64,000 nt of DNA from Burkholderiaceae bacterium (GTDB lineage Bacteria > Pseudomonadota > Gammaproteobacteria > Burkholderiales > Burkholderiaceae_C): assembly GCA_018780645.1 (NCBI GenBank), contig JADMJJ010000005.1, positions 124,001 through 188,000 on the forward strand, read 5' to 3'. Shown here piece by piece: positions 40,778 through 48,789 of the stretch. Under the pieces are notes generated by a model. The model was given only the letters and a program-made list of their open reading frames with translations. It was not told the origin of the DNA and did not search any database. Each line of letters starts with the position of its first letter. The first letter of the stretch is position 1. The position numbers and the translations under genes were made by a program.

Positions 40778-42568
40778 TTAGAAAAACGCTTCTTCCATCT
40801 CCATCAGCGGTGCCAGACCGGCGCGGGCGCTGCGGATCAGGCCTGCAGTCTCGGGCAAAAGCTTGGCAAAGTAAAAGCGTGCGGTGGCCAGCTTGGCCTT
40901 GTAGAACGGATCGCCGCTACCCTGCTTCTCCAGCGCCACCTTGGCCATGCGGGCCCAGAAGTAGGCAAACACCAGATGGCCGGCAATGCGCAGATAGTCA
41001 ACCGCTGCCGCACCGACCTCGTCGGCATTGCCGAAGGCCTTCATGCCCAGCTCGGTGGTCAGCTTGGTCAGCTTGTCGCCGATGTCGGCCAGCGGGTTGA
41101 TGAACTCCTGCATCGCCTCGTTCGTGCCTTCGGCCTCGACGAACTCCTGCACCAGCTTGCCGAACTTCTTCAGCTTGGCACCGTTGTCGCCGAGGATCTT
41201 GCGGCCCAAGAGGTCCAGCGACTGGATGGTGTTGGTACCCTCGTAGATCATATTGATGCGCGAGTCGCGCACGAACTGCTCCATGCCCCATTCGCGGATG
41301 AAGCCGTGGCCGCCGAAGACCTGCATGCAGTGCGACGTGGCAATCCAGGCGTTGTCGGTCAGGAAGGCCTTGATGATGGGCGTGATCAGCGCAACATGGT
41401 CGGCGCATTCCTTGCGCTCTTCCTCGTCGTCGGATGACAGCTCCTTGTCGATCTGCAGCGCGGTCCAGATGGCCATCGCGCGGCCGGCCTCGGCATAGGC
41501 GCGTGCGGTCAAGAGCATCTTGCGCACATCGGGGTGGACGATGATGGGGTCGGCGGGCTTGTCCGGTGCCTTGGGGCCGGACAGCGCACGCATCTGCAGG
41601 CGGTCCTTGGCATAGGCGACGGCGTTCTGGTAGGCCACCTCGGTCAGGCCCAGCGACTGGTTGCCCACGCCCAGGCGGGCGGCATTCATCATCACGAACA
41701 TCGCGTTCAGGCCCTTGTTGGGCTGACCGACCAGGGTGCCGACGGCGCCGTCCAGCATGATCTGGGCCGTGGCGTTGCCGTGAATGCCCATCTTGTGTTC
41801 GAGCGCGCTGCAGAAAATGGTGTTGCGCTCGCCGATCGAGCCATCGGCCTTGGGCAGGAACTTGGGCACGATGAACAGCGAGATCCCCTTGGAGCCGGCC
41901 GGGGCGTCCGGCAGACGCGCCAGCACCAGATGCACGATATTGGCGGCCAGGTCATGCTCGCCGGCCGAGATGAAGATCTTCTGGCCGGTGATCTTGTAGG
42001 TGCCGTCGGCCTGCGGTTCGGCCTTGGAGCGCAGCATGCCCAGGTCGGTGCCGCAATGGGGCTCGGTCAGGCACATCGTGCCGGTCCATTCGCCGCTGGT
42101 CAGCTTGGGCAGGTAGGTGGACTTCTGCTCCGGCGTGCCGTGTGCGTGCAGCGCCTCGTAGGCGCCATGGCTCAGGCCCGGGTACATGGTCCAGGCCTGG
42201 TTGGCCGAGTTCATCATCTCGTACAGGCACTGGTTCAGCGTGATCGGCAGGCCCTGGCCGCCGTACTCGGGGTCGCAGCTCAGCGCGGCCCAGCCGCCCT
42301 CGACGTACTTCGCGTAGGCCTCCTTGAAGCCGGCCGGTGCCTTGACCTCGTGGGTGGCCTTGTCCAGGGTGCAACCTTCGATATCACCGGACAGGTTCAG
42401 CGGCGCGATCACCTGCGAAGCGAACTTGCCGGCCTCTTCCAGCACCGCGTTGATGGTGTCGGCGTCCACATCCTTGTGGGCCGGCAACATCTTGAACTCT
42501 TCGCTGATGTTCAGAAGCTCGTGCAGCACGAACTGCATATCGCGCAACGGCGGGGTGTAGCTAGGCAT
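40778..42568 (-). CDS. Acyl-CoA dehydrogenase, long FadE-like
   Basis: 596-residue FAD enzyme for the first step of beta-oxidation. TGTMCLTEPHCGTDLGMLR and ITGQKIFISAGEHDL are the flavin-contact regions; INMIYEGTNTIQSLDLLGRK contains the catalytic Glu in YEGT. A C-terminal extension (about 470-596) is typical of the 600-residue acyl-CoA dehydrogenases found in betaproteobacteria. It is separated from the upstream TetR gene by only 32 bp and is probably cotranscribed. Confidence 0.93.
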   Translation of the reverse strand: MPSYTPPLRDMQFVLHELLNISEEFKMLPAHKDVDADTINAVLEEAGKFASQVIAPLNLSGDIEGCTLDKATHEVKAPAGFKEAYAKYVEGGWAALSCDPEYGGQGLPITLNQCLYEMMNSANQAWTMYPGLSHGAYEALHAHGTPEQKSTYLPKLTSGEWTGTMCLTEPHCGTDLGMLRSKAEPQADGTYKITGQKIFISAGEHDLAANIVHLVLARLPDAPAGSKGISLFIVPKFLPKADGSIGERNTIFCSALEHKMGIHGNATAQIMLDGAVGTLVGQPNKGLNAMFVMMNAARLGVGNQSLGLTEVAYQNAVAYAKDRLQMRALSGPKAPDKPADPIIVHPDVRKMLLTARAYAEAGRAMAIWTALQIDKELSSDDEEERKECADHVALITPIIKAFLTDNAWIATSHCMQVFGGHGFIREWGMEQFVRDSRINMIYEGTNTIQSLDLLGRKILGDNGAKLKKFGKLVQEFVEAEGTNEAMQEFINPLADIGDKLTKLTTELGMKAFGNADEVGAAAVDYLRIAGHLVFAYFWARMAKVALEKQGSGDPFYKAKLATARFYFAKLLPETAGLIRSARAGLAPLMEMEEAFF

Positions 42569-42600
42569 GAAAAACTCCTTGAGGCAATGGATGACCGGGC

Positions 42601-43338
42601 TCAGCGCAGCGCGCCGGCCGAGGTAGATGGAAAGAGATTGGGGCTGCTGGCCAGGCCCGCGGGCGTGGCGAAGTGCTGGACCAGGCGCTCGAAACCCTTG
42701 CGGGCGCGGTCGAGGGCGCCGGGATTGCGCATGAAGCGGGCATCGTGGTGCAGCGCGAGGATGAAGCCGTGGACCTCGAACAGCATCTGCATCGGGTCGG
42801 CGTCGGGTGCCAGATGACCTTCGTCAATGGCCAGACGGATCGCGCGCTCCAGCGCGCTGTGCCAGGTCTGCACCATGCTGGCCAGGGCGTCGCGCACCGG
42901 GCCGGGCCGGTCGTCGAACTCGACCGCACCGCTGATGTAGATGCAGCCGGAATCGACCTCGACCGAGACCCGCTTGACCCAGCGCTCGAACAGCTCGCGC
43001 AGGCGCGGCAGGCCGCGTTCCTCGGTCAGGGCCGGGTAGAAGACTTCCTCCTCGAAGCGGGCGTGGTACTCGCGGATGACCGAGATCTGCAGCTCTTCAC
43101 GCGAGCCGAAGTGGGCAAAGACGCCCGACTTGCTCATGCCGGTGACGTCGGCCAGCGCGCCTATCGACAGCCCCTCCAACCCCATGTGCGAGGCCAGGCC
43201 CAGGGCGGCCTCGAGTATCACCGCCCGGGTCTGCTGACCTTTTTGTTGGCCGCGGCTCGTCTCCCTGGACGGGGCACGCGGCTGCTCGGCCTGGGGGGCC
43301 TGGGCTGACTTGCTGTTGATAGCTCCGGAAGCCGACAC
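42601..43338 (-). CDS. TetR-family regulator of the beta-oxidation cluster
   Basis: 245 residues. A basic, Gln/Ser-rich N-terminal arm precedes the helix-turn-helix (about 38-85: TRAVILEAALGLASHMGLEGLSIGALADVTGMSKSGVFAHFGSREEL). The C-terminal ligand domain is of the TetR_C type often seen with acyl-CoA sensing. A palindrome GAACGATCGTTC lies 20 bp upstream. First gene of a unit running to the SGNH hydrolase. Betaproteobacterial fatty-acid regulators of the TetR family (FadP, as I recall it) occupy comparable loci; identity is inference. Confidence 0.88.
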   Translation of the reverse strand: MSASGAINSKSAQAPQAEQPRAPSRETSRGQQKGQQTRAVILEAALGLASHMGLEGLSIGALADVTGMSKSGVFAHFGSREELQISVIREYHARFEEEVFYPALTEERGLPRLRELFERWVKRVSVEVDSGCIYISGAVEFDDRPGPVRDALASMVQTWHSALERAIRLAIDEGHLAPDADPMQMLFEVHGFILALHHDARFMRNPGALDRARKGFERLVQHFATPAGLASSPNLFPSTSAGALR

Positions 43339-43347
43339 TGCAATCCC

Positions 43348-43375
43348 AAAATAAAACGAACGATCGTTCTATTTT
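43348..43375. promoter_or_regulatory. Palindromic operator upstream of TetR/beta-oxidation unit
   Basis: Perfect 12-bp palindrome GAACGATCGTTC (43358-43369) inside an AT-rich block with AAAAT on the left and ATTTT on the right, 20 bp before the TetR start. The GC-rich surroundings make it stand out. It resembles TetR-type operators of fatty-acid degradation regulons; binding by the adjacent TetR is inferred. Confidence 0.75.
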
Positions 43376-43439
43376 GCAGACTTTCCTGCCGGCGCAACAG
43401 GGGGAAGTTGCTTATTTTTAGGGGCCGTCGTCTAGGAAG

Positions 43440-44450
43440 TCAGCTTTCCTCTTCCGGCACGGCGGCACTGCTGAACCCGGAAACCGGCTCCTTGGCCTTG
43501 CGCTCCAAGGCTGGCTGCAGGCGCTTGGCATCATCCAGAAACTGGTCCACGCTGGCGCTGGGCGAGACGTGCAGCGCTGGCGGGAACAGGATGCTTAGAT
43601 ACAGCTCGGGGTTTAGGCGCTCGAAGCGGTACCAGTTCAGCCCCAGGCTGCTGGCCAGCATCAGCGCGCACATGCCGCCGGCAAACCAGCGCAGGGTCTT
43701 GCCCCGGCGCGGTTGCACCACCAGCAGGTGGCCATAGATCAGTGCCGACAGCACCAGGCTGGACAGCACGCCGCCCAGCCGGCCCAGCCCCTCGATCGAG
43801 GTGGCATAGGCCAGCAGCGCCAGCACAAAGCTGAGCACGCTGAGCGCCAGGCCCGCCAGCGTGGCCAGCCAGACATGGCGCCAGAACTCCAGCCGATGCT
43901 GGAACAGCTTGGTCACCAGCGCCCAGAGGGCCGCCCAGACGGCCAGGCCGACCAGCACGGTGAAGCCGTCCTTCACGTAGCTGGACCAGAAGCCGTCGGG
44001 CTCGGAGCCCACATAGGACTCGCCGGCCACCCACAGCAGCGCCGCCACCAGGACCACCGCCAGCAGCCAGGCCGGCGTGCTGGCCGAGGCCTGCAGGGGC
44101 TGCTCGGCGGCCAGTTCGGCGCCCACCAGGCGAAGCCGCAGCCTCGAACGGCCTAGTTGCCATTCATCGCCGGACTTCAGCAGCAGGGCATCGCCGGTAT
44201 TCAGCCGCCGGCCCTGGGCCTGCACGCCATTGATGGTCTGGCCGACGGTCAGCTCGATCCGGTCCGGGCCATCACCCACTTCGGCGTGCAGCAGCGAAAT
44301 CTGCGCATGCTCAGGCGCGACGTGCACGTCATCCAGCACCAGATCGGATTGCAGATCGCGGCCGATGCGCAGGGGCCAGCGCTTGATGTCCACATACTGG
44401 CGCACGCTGCCGTCGCGGTCCAGCAGCTCCAGAACGCCTAGTTTTTCCAT
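43440..44450 (-). CDS. FHA domain protein with multiple transmembrane helices
   Basis: 336 residues. The N-terminal forkhead-associated domain (about 5-105) shows WPLRIGRDLQSDLVLDDVHVAPEHAQISLL, with the conserved Gly-Arg, Ser and a His/Asn-type phosphothreonine pocket. A linker with LQASAST follows, then about five hydrophobic segments (roughly 125-300), and a short C-terminal soluble tail. It is likely to bind a phosphothreonine partner at the inner membrane; no kinase gene is visible nearby. It overlaps the preceding protease gene by 13 bp. Confidence 0.88.
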   Translation of the reverse strand: MEKLGVLELLDRDGSVRQYVDIKRWPLRIGRDLQSDLVLDDVHVAPEHAQISLLHAEVGDGPDRIELTVGQTINGVQAQGRRLNTGDALLLKSGDEWQLGRSRLRLRLVGAELAAEQPLQASASTPAWLLAVVLVAALLWVAGESYVGSEPDGFWSSYVKDGFTVLVGLAVWAALWALVTKLFQHRLEFWRHVWLATLAGLALSVLSFVLALLAYATSIEGLGRLGGVLSSLVLSALIYGHLLVVQPRRGKTLRWFAGGMCALMLASSLGLNWYRFERLNPELYLSILFPPALHVSPSASVDQFLDDAKRLQPALERKAKEPVSGFSSAAVPEEES

Positions 44451-45820
44451 GCGAAACCTTCGAGATAGTGGCGCGACAGGCGCATGGCATTGGCAAAGCT
44501 CAGGCCGCGAGCGTCGAGCCTGCCCTGGGCACCTGCGCGGGCCTGGTCCTGGGTGGCGACCAGCACGCTGACATCGAACAGGCCCGGCAGCTTGCGATAG
44601 GCCGCCATGCAGAGCACGACGCGAAGCGGCAGACCGCCCTGGGTGACGAAGTGTTCCTTGCATTGCGGCGGAGTGAAGTCGCGCAGCGAGCCGCTGCCGA
44701 AGCGCTCGTTGCGGAAGCTGTCGCCGAACAGCTTGGTGAAGCGCACCAGGCCCAGCTTGGCGCCCTCGTAGGTCTCGTGCCTCACCGTCAATCCGCCGGT
44801 GAACAGCGAGCCGCTGATGAACAGCGTCTGCTCCAGCTGGCAGTCCGAGCGCTCGTAGTCCAGGCCCTTGGTCTCGGAGGCCGAGGTGCTGCCCCAGCAG
44901 CGCATGAAGTCCTCACCGGGCACAGGTATCTGGTAGTGCGGGTGGCCGGCCGAGCGCCAGGGCAAGGCGATGAAACGGTCCACCAGCACCTGCTGGTGTG
45001 CAAGCAGCTGACGGGTGATTTCGGGGTAGAGCGCGGTCTTGATAGGGGCTGCCTTCTGGCCCCGCGCCAGCAGGGCCTCGGCATACATCGACGGCACCAG
45101 AAAGCTGATCTGCTCGCCATCGCGCCTGGTGGCGACGTTGACGCCCATCACCCGGCCCTCCTCGTCCAACGTCGGGCCGCCGCTCATGCCCGGGTTCAAG
45201 GAGCCACCGAAAAAGATGCTGGGGTAGAAGCTGCGCTCCACCAGGCCGTTGAAATTGCCCTCGGTCAGCGCAAATCCGACATCCAGCGGATTGCCCAAGG
45301 AGTAGATGCGCTCGCCCTTGTTCAGCGGCTGGCTTTGCGGACGGAAGTTCAGATGCCCCCGCGTCGCCAGCTCCTCCGGCTTGGCCCGCACCAGGGCCAG
45401 GTCGTGCACCACATCGATGGCCAGCAGCTCCAGCGCCCCCTCCTTGCCATCGGCCGTCGTGTAGACCAGGCGGTAGCGCTCGGGCTGCAGGGCCACCTGG
45501 CTGATGACGTGGTAATTGGTCATCAAGAGGCCGTCGTCGCTGACCAGAAAGCCCGAGCCGACGCTGGCTTGGCTGGACTGGCTCTTCAGCAAGGTGCGTA
45601 TCTGCACCAGCTTGGCCCGCGAGCGCTCATACAGGCGCTGGGCCGACAGCGACACAGGCGCCGCCGGCTCGGCCGCCGAGGCGGAAGCTGCGACAGGCAG
45701 GGGCGGCTTGGGCTGCGCAATGGCGGCACCTGTCACCAGCCACAGCGCGGCGAGAAGCGGCACCACGGCAACGAATCGGGCCTTCAAGCCCCTTGCAAAC
45801 GGAATACGCATGCGACCCAT
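44438..45820 (-). CDS. Trypsin-like serine protease (S1C-like), exported
   Basis: 460 residues with an N-terminal signal/anchor (about 14-35). The catalytic triad is visible: His104 in LMTNYHVIS, Asp140 in VVHDLALVRA, Ser213 in NPGMSGGPTL. It looks like the protease core of DegP/HtrA, but the C-terminal 200 residues are not PDZ domains and contain several cysteines. Two in-frame ATGs (45820, 45811) are candidates and neither has a good ribosome-binding site. It overlaps the FHA gene, so the two probably form a functional pair. I do not recognise the C-terminal domain. Confidence 0.88.
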   Translation of the reverse strand: MGRMRIPFARGLKARFVAVVPLLAALWLVTGAAIAQPKPPLPVAASASAAEPAAPVSLSAQRLYERSRAKLVQIRTLLKSQSSQASVGSGFLVSDDGLLMTNYHVISQVALQPERYRLVYTTADGKEGALELLAIDVVHDLALVRAKPEELATRGHLNFRPQSQPLNKGERIYSLGNPLDVGFALTEGNFNGLVERSFYPSIFFGGSLNPGMSGGPTLDEEGRVMGVNVATRRDGEQISFLVPSMYAEALLARGQKAAPIKTALYPEITRQLLAHQQVLVDRFIALPWRSAGHPHYQIPVPGEDFMRCWGSTSASETKGLDYERSDCQLEQTLFISGSLFTGGLTVRHETYEGAKLGLVRFTKLFGDSFRNERFGSGSLRDFTPPQCKEHFVTQGGLPLRVVLCMAAYRKLPGLFDVSVLVATQDQARAGAQGRLDARGLSFANAMRLSRHYLEGFAWKN

Positions 45821-45968
45821 TCTAGGAGGCTGTCAAGAAGTGGCCACGCAATCGGCGTATAAGACCTATTGAGCAACAGATGGCAATTGATTACGCTAGC
45901 GTTTGACGCGGCAGTCATGCTTGCTCAGCGTCTTGCGACCCCGGTTTGACGACAATGGAGGCCTGGCC

Positions 45969-46526
45969 TTGGATGTCCTGCAACTCGATGTGTCTGGCCG
46001 CCCACAGGCCTGGATCACCACCAAGGAAGCGGCGGTGATCTACGCCAGTGACGGTGTCGCCTGGACGCTGGGCGACCCGTGCCAGGTCTTGCGCGGCGGG
46101 CTGCAGCGTCGCACCGGCCAGCAGTCGCGGATCGAGGTCCACCCGATTGTCGCCGTCAAGGGCAGCGTGCCCAGCCGGGCCTGGCGCTCGGCGCCGGCCC
46201 TGTCCAACCCCAAGCTGTTCGTGCGCGACCGCTTGGTCTGCGCCTACTGCGGCCACTGCTTCGATATGGACGAGCTGACCCGCGAACACATCGTACCAAC
46301 CTCGCGCGGCGGCGCCGACAGCTGGATGAACTGCATCACCGCCTGCCGCGGCTGCAACGGTCGCAAGGGCAGCCGCCTGCCCGAAGAGGCGCATATGAGC
46401 CTGATGTACCTGCCCTATGTGCCCAGCCTGCACGAGGACATGATTCTGCGCGGCCGCCGCATCCTCAGCGACCAGATGGACTTTCTGCTCGCCAGCGTGC
46501 CGCGCTCCAGCCGTTTGCATGGCTGA
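45969..46526 (+). CDS. HNH endonuclease family protein
   Basis: 185 residues if translated from TTG 45969, which is preceded by GGAGG at seven bases; the frame also has an upstream TTG at 45903 without a Shine-Dalgarno. The C-terminal half contains the HNH/zinc-finger motif: CAYCGHCFDMDELTREHIVPTSRGG, then NCITACRGCNGRKGS, with two CxxC pairs and the His-Asn-His residues. The N-terminal VLQLDVSGRPQAWITTKEAAVIYASDGVAW is shared, as I recall, by many chromosomal HNH genes of Burkholderiales. No restriction methylase is nearby, so a housekeeping or DNA-repair function is more likely than defence. Confidence 0.82.
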   Translation: MDVLQLDVSGRPQAWITTKEAAVIYASDGVAWTLGDPCQVLRGGLQRRTGQQSRIEVHPIVAVKGSVPSRAWRSAPALSNPKLFVRDRLVCAYCGHCFDMDELTREHIVPTSRGGADSWMNCITACRGCNGRKGSRLPEEAHMSLMYLPYVPSLHEDMILRGRRILSDQMDFLLASVPRSSRLHG

Positions 46527-46617
46527 AACTGAAAAGTACTGGAAGCTGAGCCATATCAAGCCGTGCTGATGACCTTTGGGCCCACCGTCACCTTGACGGC
46601 GCAAACCGGCGTCTAAT

Positions 46618-46638
46618 AAACCTCCCTTTTGGAGGTTT
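46618..46638 (+). promoter_or_regulatory. Hairpin enclosing the Shine-Dalgarno of the glycine-zipper gene
   Basis: AAACCTCC (46618-46625) and GGAGGTTT (46631-46638) are exact complements around a 5-base CTTTT loop. GGAGG is the ribosome-binding site for ATG 46644, so the stem would hide it. The T-run after the stem also allows reading as a weak terminator for the HNH gene upstream. Both readings come from the sequence; which one acts is unknown. Confidence 0.55.
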
Positions 46639-46643
46639 TGACC

Positions 46644-47195
46644 ATGAGAAAGCTGTTTGTTGCCGCCAGCGTGGCAACGCTGGCCACCCTGAGCGCCTGC
46701 TCGACCACCAGCCCGGACGTGGTGCAGCGCGGTGACGCGCAGCGCCTGTCCCAGGTGCAGGACGCCACCGTGCTGTCCGTCCGTGCGGTCACCGTCGAAG
46801 GCCAGCAAAGCGGCGTCGGCGCGGCGGCCGGTGGCGTGGTCGGTGCCGTGGCCGGCTCCAGCGTCGGCGGGCGTCGCGACGGCCAGGTGGCCGGAGTGCT
46901 CGGCGCCGTGGCCGGCGCGATGATAGGCAATGCGATCGAGCGCCAGGGCACCCGCGAGGATGCGGTGGAACTGATGCTTCAGCTGCGCAACGGCGAACGC
47001 CGCGCCATCGTCCAGGCCCGCGGCAACGAGTCGCTGCAGCCGGGCGACGCGGTGGTCATCATCACCACCGGCGGCAAGACGCGGGTGACGCGGGCACCGA
47101 ATGCCCAGAACGCCCAGCCCGTCGCAGCCGAGCCGGCGATGCCGCTGGCACCCCCGGTGGCCCAGCAGGCCCCGGCGCCCGCGATCAAGAACTGA
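46644..47195 (+). CDS. Glycine-zipper outer membrane lipoprotein
   Basis: 183 residues. The signal peptide ends at a lipobox (TLSAC, Cys about residue 19), so it is a lipoprotein. The middle (about 55-95) is a double glycine zipper: GVGAAAGGVVGAVAGSSVGG and GQVAGVLGAVAGAMIGNAIE, as in SlyB/Pcp-type proteins. The C-terminal half is a small beta domain and a Pro/Ala-rich tail. ATG 46644 follows GGAGG by eight bases inside a hairpin. It is convergent with an alpha/beta hydrolase gene, overlapping 11 bp. Confidence 0.88.
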   Translation: MRKLFVAASVATLATLSACSTTSPDVVQRGDAQRLSQVQDATVLSVRAVTVEGQQSGVGAAAGGVVGAVAGSSVGGRRDGQVAGVLGAVAGAMIGNAIERQGTREDAVELMLQLRNGERRAIVQARGNESLQPGDAVVIITTGGKTRVTRAPNAQNAQPVAAEPAMPLAPPVAQQAPAPAIKN

Positions 47196-47904
47196 GGCGG
47201 CCCAGCCAGGCCCGCAGCGCGGTGTTCACCGCGGCGGGCCTTTCCATCGTCAGCATATGGCCGCAGCGCGGGATCAGCTCCAGCGCGGCTCCGGCGATGT
47301 TCGCAGCGAGTTCCTGTCCATGCTCGGGCGGAGTGACCTGATCGTCTTCGCCGCACAGCACCAGCGTCGGGCAGCGCACATTGGCCAGCGTGGCGCGATG
47401 GTCGCGACGCGTCATTGACATCCGGTTCTGGCGTATCAGCCCGGCCGGGCCGGTCTCGCGCAGCATGGCCATGAAGCGCGCGACCAGGGGTTTGTCGTCC
47501 AGCGCATCGCCATGCATCGAGAACGGCAGATTGGCCTGCAGCAGCGCGGCGAAACCGGCCGGCTTGCCTTCCAGCGCCTGCTGCATCAACCGCATGCCCT
47601 CCACGCGCATGGCCGTGCGTTCCGGCGTGTCGGGCCGCGCCGATGTTCCCAGCAGCGCCAGACCGCGCACACGCTGCGGCGCCTGGGCGTAGAGCTCCAG
47701 CGCCAGCATGCCGCCCAGCGAGGCGCCGCACAGTATCAAGTCGCCCGACTGATCGTCCAGCAGCGCCTGCGCCATCTCGGGCACGCTGTCGTGGCGGGTG
47801 TGCAGGTCCGACATCCAGACGCTATGGCCGACGAACACCGGCAGTTGCGCATCCCAGATACGGGCATCACAGCCCAGGCCGGGCAATAGAACAAGCGTGG
47901 TCAT
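47185..47904 (-). CDS. Alpha/beta hydrolase
   Basis: 239 residues. MTTLVLLPGLGCDARIWD is the oxyanion strand, LCGASLGGMLALEL the nucleophile elbow (Ser in GASLGG), LVLCGEDDQVTPPE the acid, and IPRCGHMLTMERP the His. It is the last gene of the M20-binding protein-RpiR unit and overlaps the RpiR gene by 4 bp, so a product from the same substrate is likely. It lacks a signal peptide. Confidence 0.88.
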   Translation of the reverse strand: MTTLVLLPGLGCDARIWDAQLPVFVGHSVWMSDLHTRHDSVPEMAQALLDDQSGDLILCGASLGGMLALELYAQAPQRVRGLALLGTSARPDTPERTAMRVEGMRLMQQALEGKPAGFAALLQANLPFSMHGDALDDKPLVARFMAMLRETGPAGLIRQNRMSMTRRDHRATLANVRCPTLVLCGEDDQVTPPEHGQELAANIAGAALELIPRCGHMLTMERPAAVNTALRAWLGRLSS

Positions 47905-48779
47905 GAGGTCACATCGACATAGTGGGCCGCCATCGTATGCGAGAGCTGGGGCAACTCTTTAGCCAGGCGCGGGCTGCGCGCGCCGACGGCGCTGCACAGG
48001 CCCTCGAGCAGGGCCAGCATGGACAGCGACGAAGCCGGCAGCAGGCTGTCGCCGGCCGGCGCATAGAGCACATGGCGCGCCAGCTTCACCACCGGCGCGG
48101 CCGGCCGGTCGGTGATGGCGGCCACCGGAATGCCGCGCGCAGCGGCGAACTCGCTCAGCTCCAAGGTCAGCTTCGAGTAGCGCGGCAGCGACAGCACCAG
48201 CAGCAGATCCTGTTCGTCATAGGCCAGCAGCCGGCGATACGGCTCGGTGGCGCCGCCCATGCCGGCCAGGCCCTCGACATCGCCACGGAACAGGCTCAGG
48301 TAGTTGACGAAGTAGCCGGCCATATAGGCGCTGACCTCGGCGCCGAACACCGCCACCCGCTGCGCCCGCAGCAGCGCATCGAGCAGGCCCTGGGCCTGCT
48401 CATCGTCGAGATCGGCATGGGCGCGCTGCAGGCTTTGCTGGCCCTGGCGCAACGCGCCGCGCAGCAACGGGCCGGCGCCGTCATCGGCCTGCGACTGGGC
48501 CCGCAGCCTGGCCAGCGCGCCGGGCGCCTCGCCGGCCATCAGCTCATGCTGCCAATGCTCGCGAAAACTGGCGTAGGAGGCATAACCCAGCGCCCGCACA
48601 AAGCGGTTGGCACTGGCCACCGAAACCTCGCAGCGACGCGCCAGCGCATCGATGGCCAGGGTGGCGGCCTCGAAGCGATGGGCCAGCACATGGTCGGCGA
48701 TCTGGCGCTGGCGCGGCGTCAGCGCCGCGTAGGCGCGGGTCAGCCGGTGGACGGCGGTGGGCTCGGCGCCATCATCCAT
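47901..48779 (-). CDS. MurR/RpiR-family transcriptional regulator
   Basis: 292 residues. The N-terminal HTH_6 domain (about 10-75) has LTPRQRQIADHVLAHRFEAATLAIDALARRCEVSVASANRFVRALGYASYASFREH. The C-terminal SIS (sugar isomerase) domain begins at about 130 with RVAVFGAEVSAYMAGYFVNYL and has a YDEQDLLLVLSLPRYSK phosphosugar-like loop. Regulators of this type answer to phosphosugars or peptidoglycan and amino-acid derivatives. It is inside an amidohydrolase/binding-protein operon whose promoter region carries two palindromes (51627 and 51752). Confidence 0.9.
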   Translation of the reverse strand: MDDGAEPTAVHRLTRAYAALTPRQRQIADHVLAHRFEAATLAIDALARRCEVSVASANRFVRALGYASYASFREHWQHELMAGEAPGALARLRAQSQADDGAGPLLRGALRQGQQSLQRAHADLDDEQAQGLLDALLRAQRVAVFGAEVSAYMAGYFVNYLSLFRGDVEGLAGMGGATEPYRRLLAYDEQDLLLVLSLPRYSKLTLELSEFAAARGIPVAAITDRPAAPVVKLARHVLYAPAGDSLLPASSLSMLALLEGLCSAVGARSPRLAKELPQLSHTMAAHYVDVTS

Positions 48780-48789
48780 CGGCGACCGC

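Noticed and set aside
43381-43425. GCAAC/GTTGC hairpin followed by TTATTTTT as a plus-strand terminator
   Set aside because: There is no plus-strand gene upstream for it to terminate and the stem is only five base pairs.
45821-45968. Possible tRNA or small RNA in the gap before the HNH gene
   Set aside because: No cloverleaf, TTCGANNC box or stable hairpin could be found; it is probably a divergent promoter region.
45969-46526. HNH gene as part of a phage-defence or restriction system
   Set aside because: No methylase, helicase or other defence gene is adjacent, and the N-terminal domain is of a widespread chromosomal type.
46587-46601. CCGTC-ACCTT-GACGG hairpin after the HNH gene as terminator
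   Set aside because: Only five base pairs and no T-run; too weak to list as a terminator.
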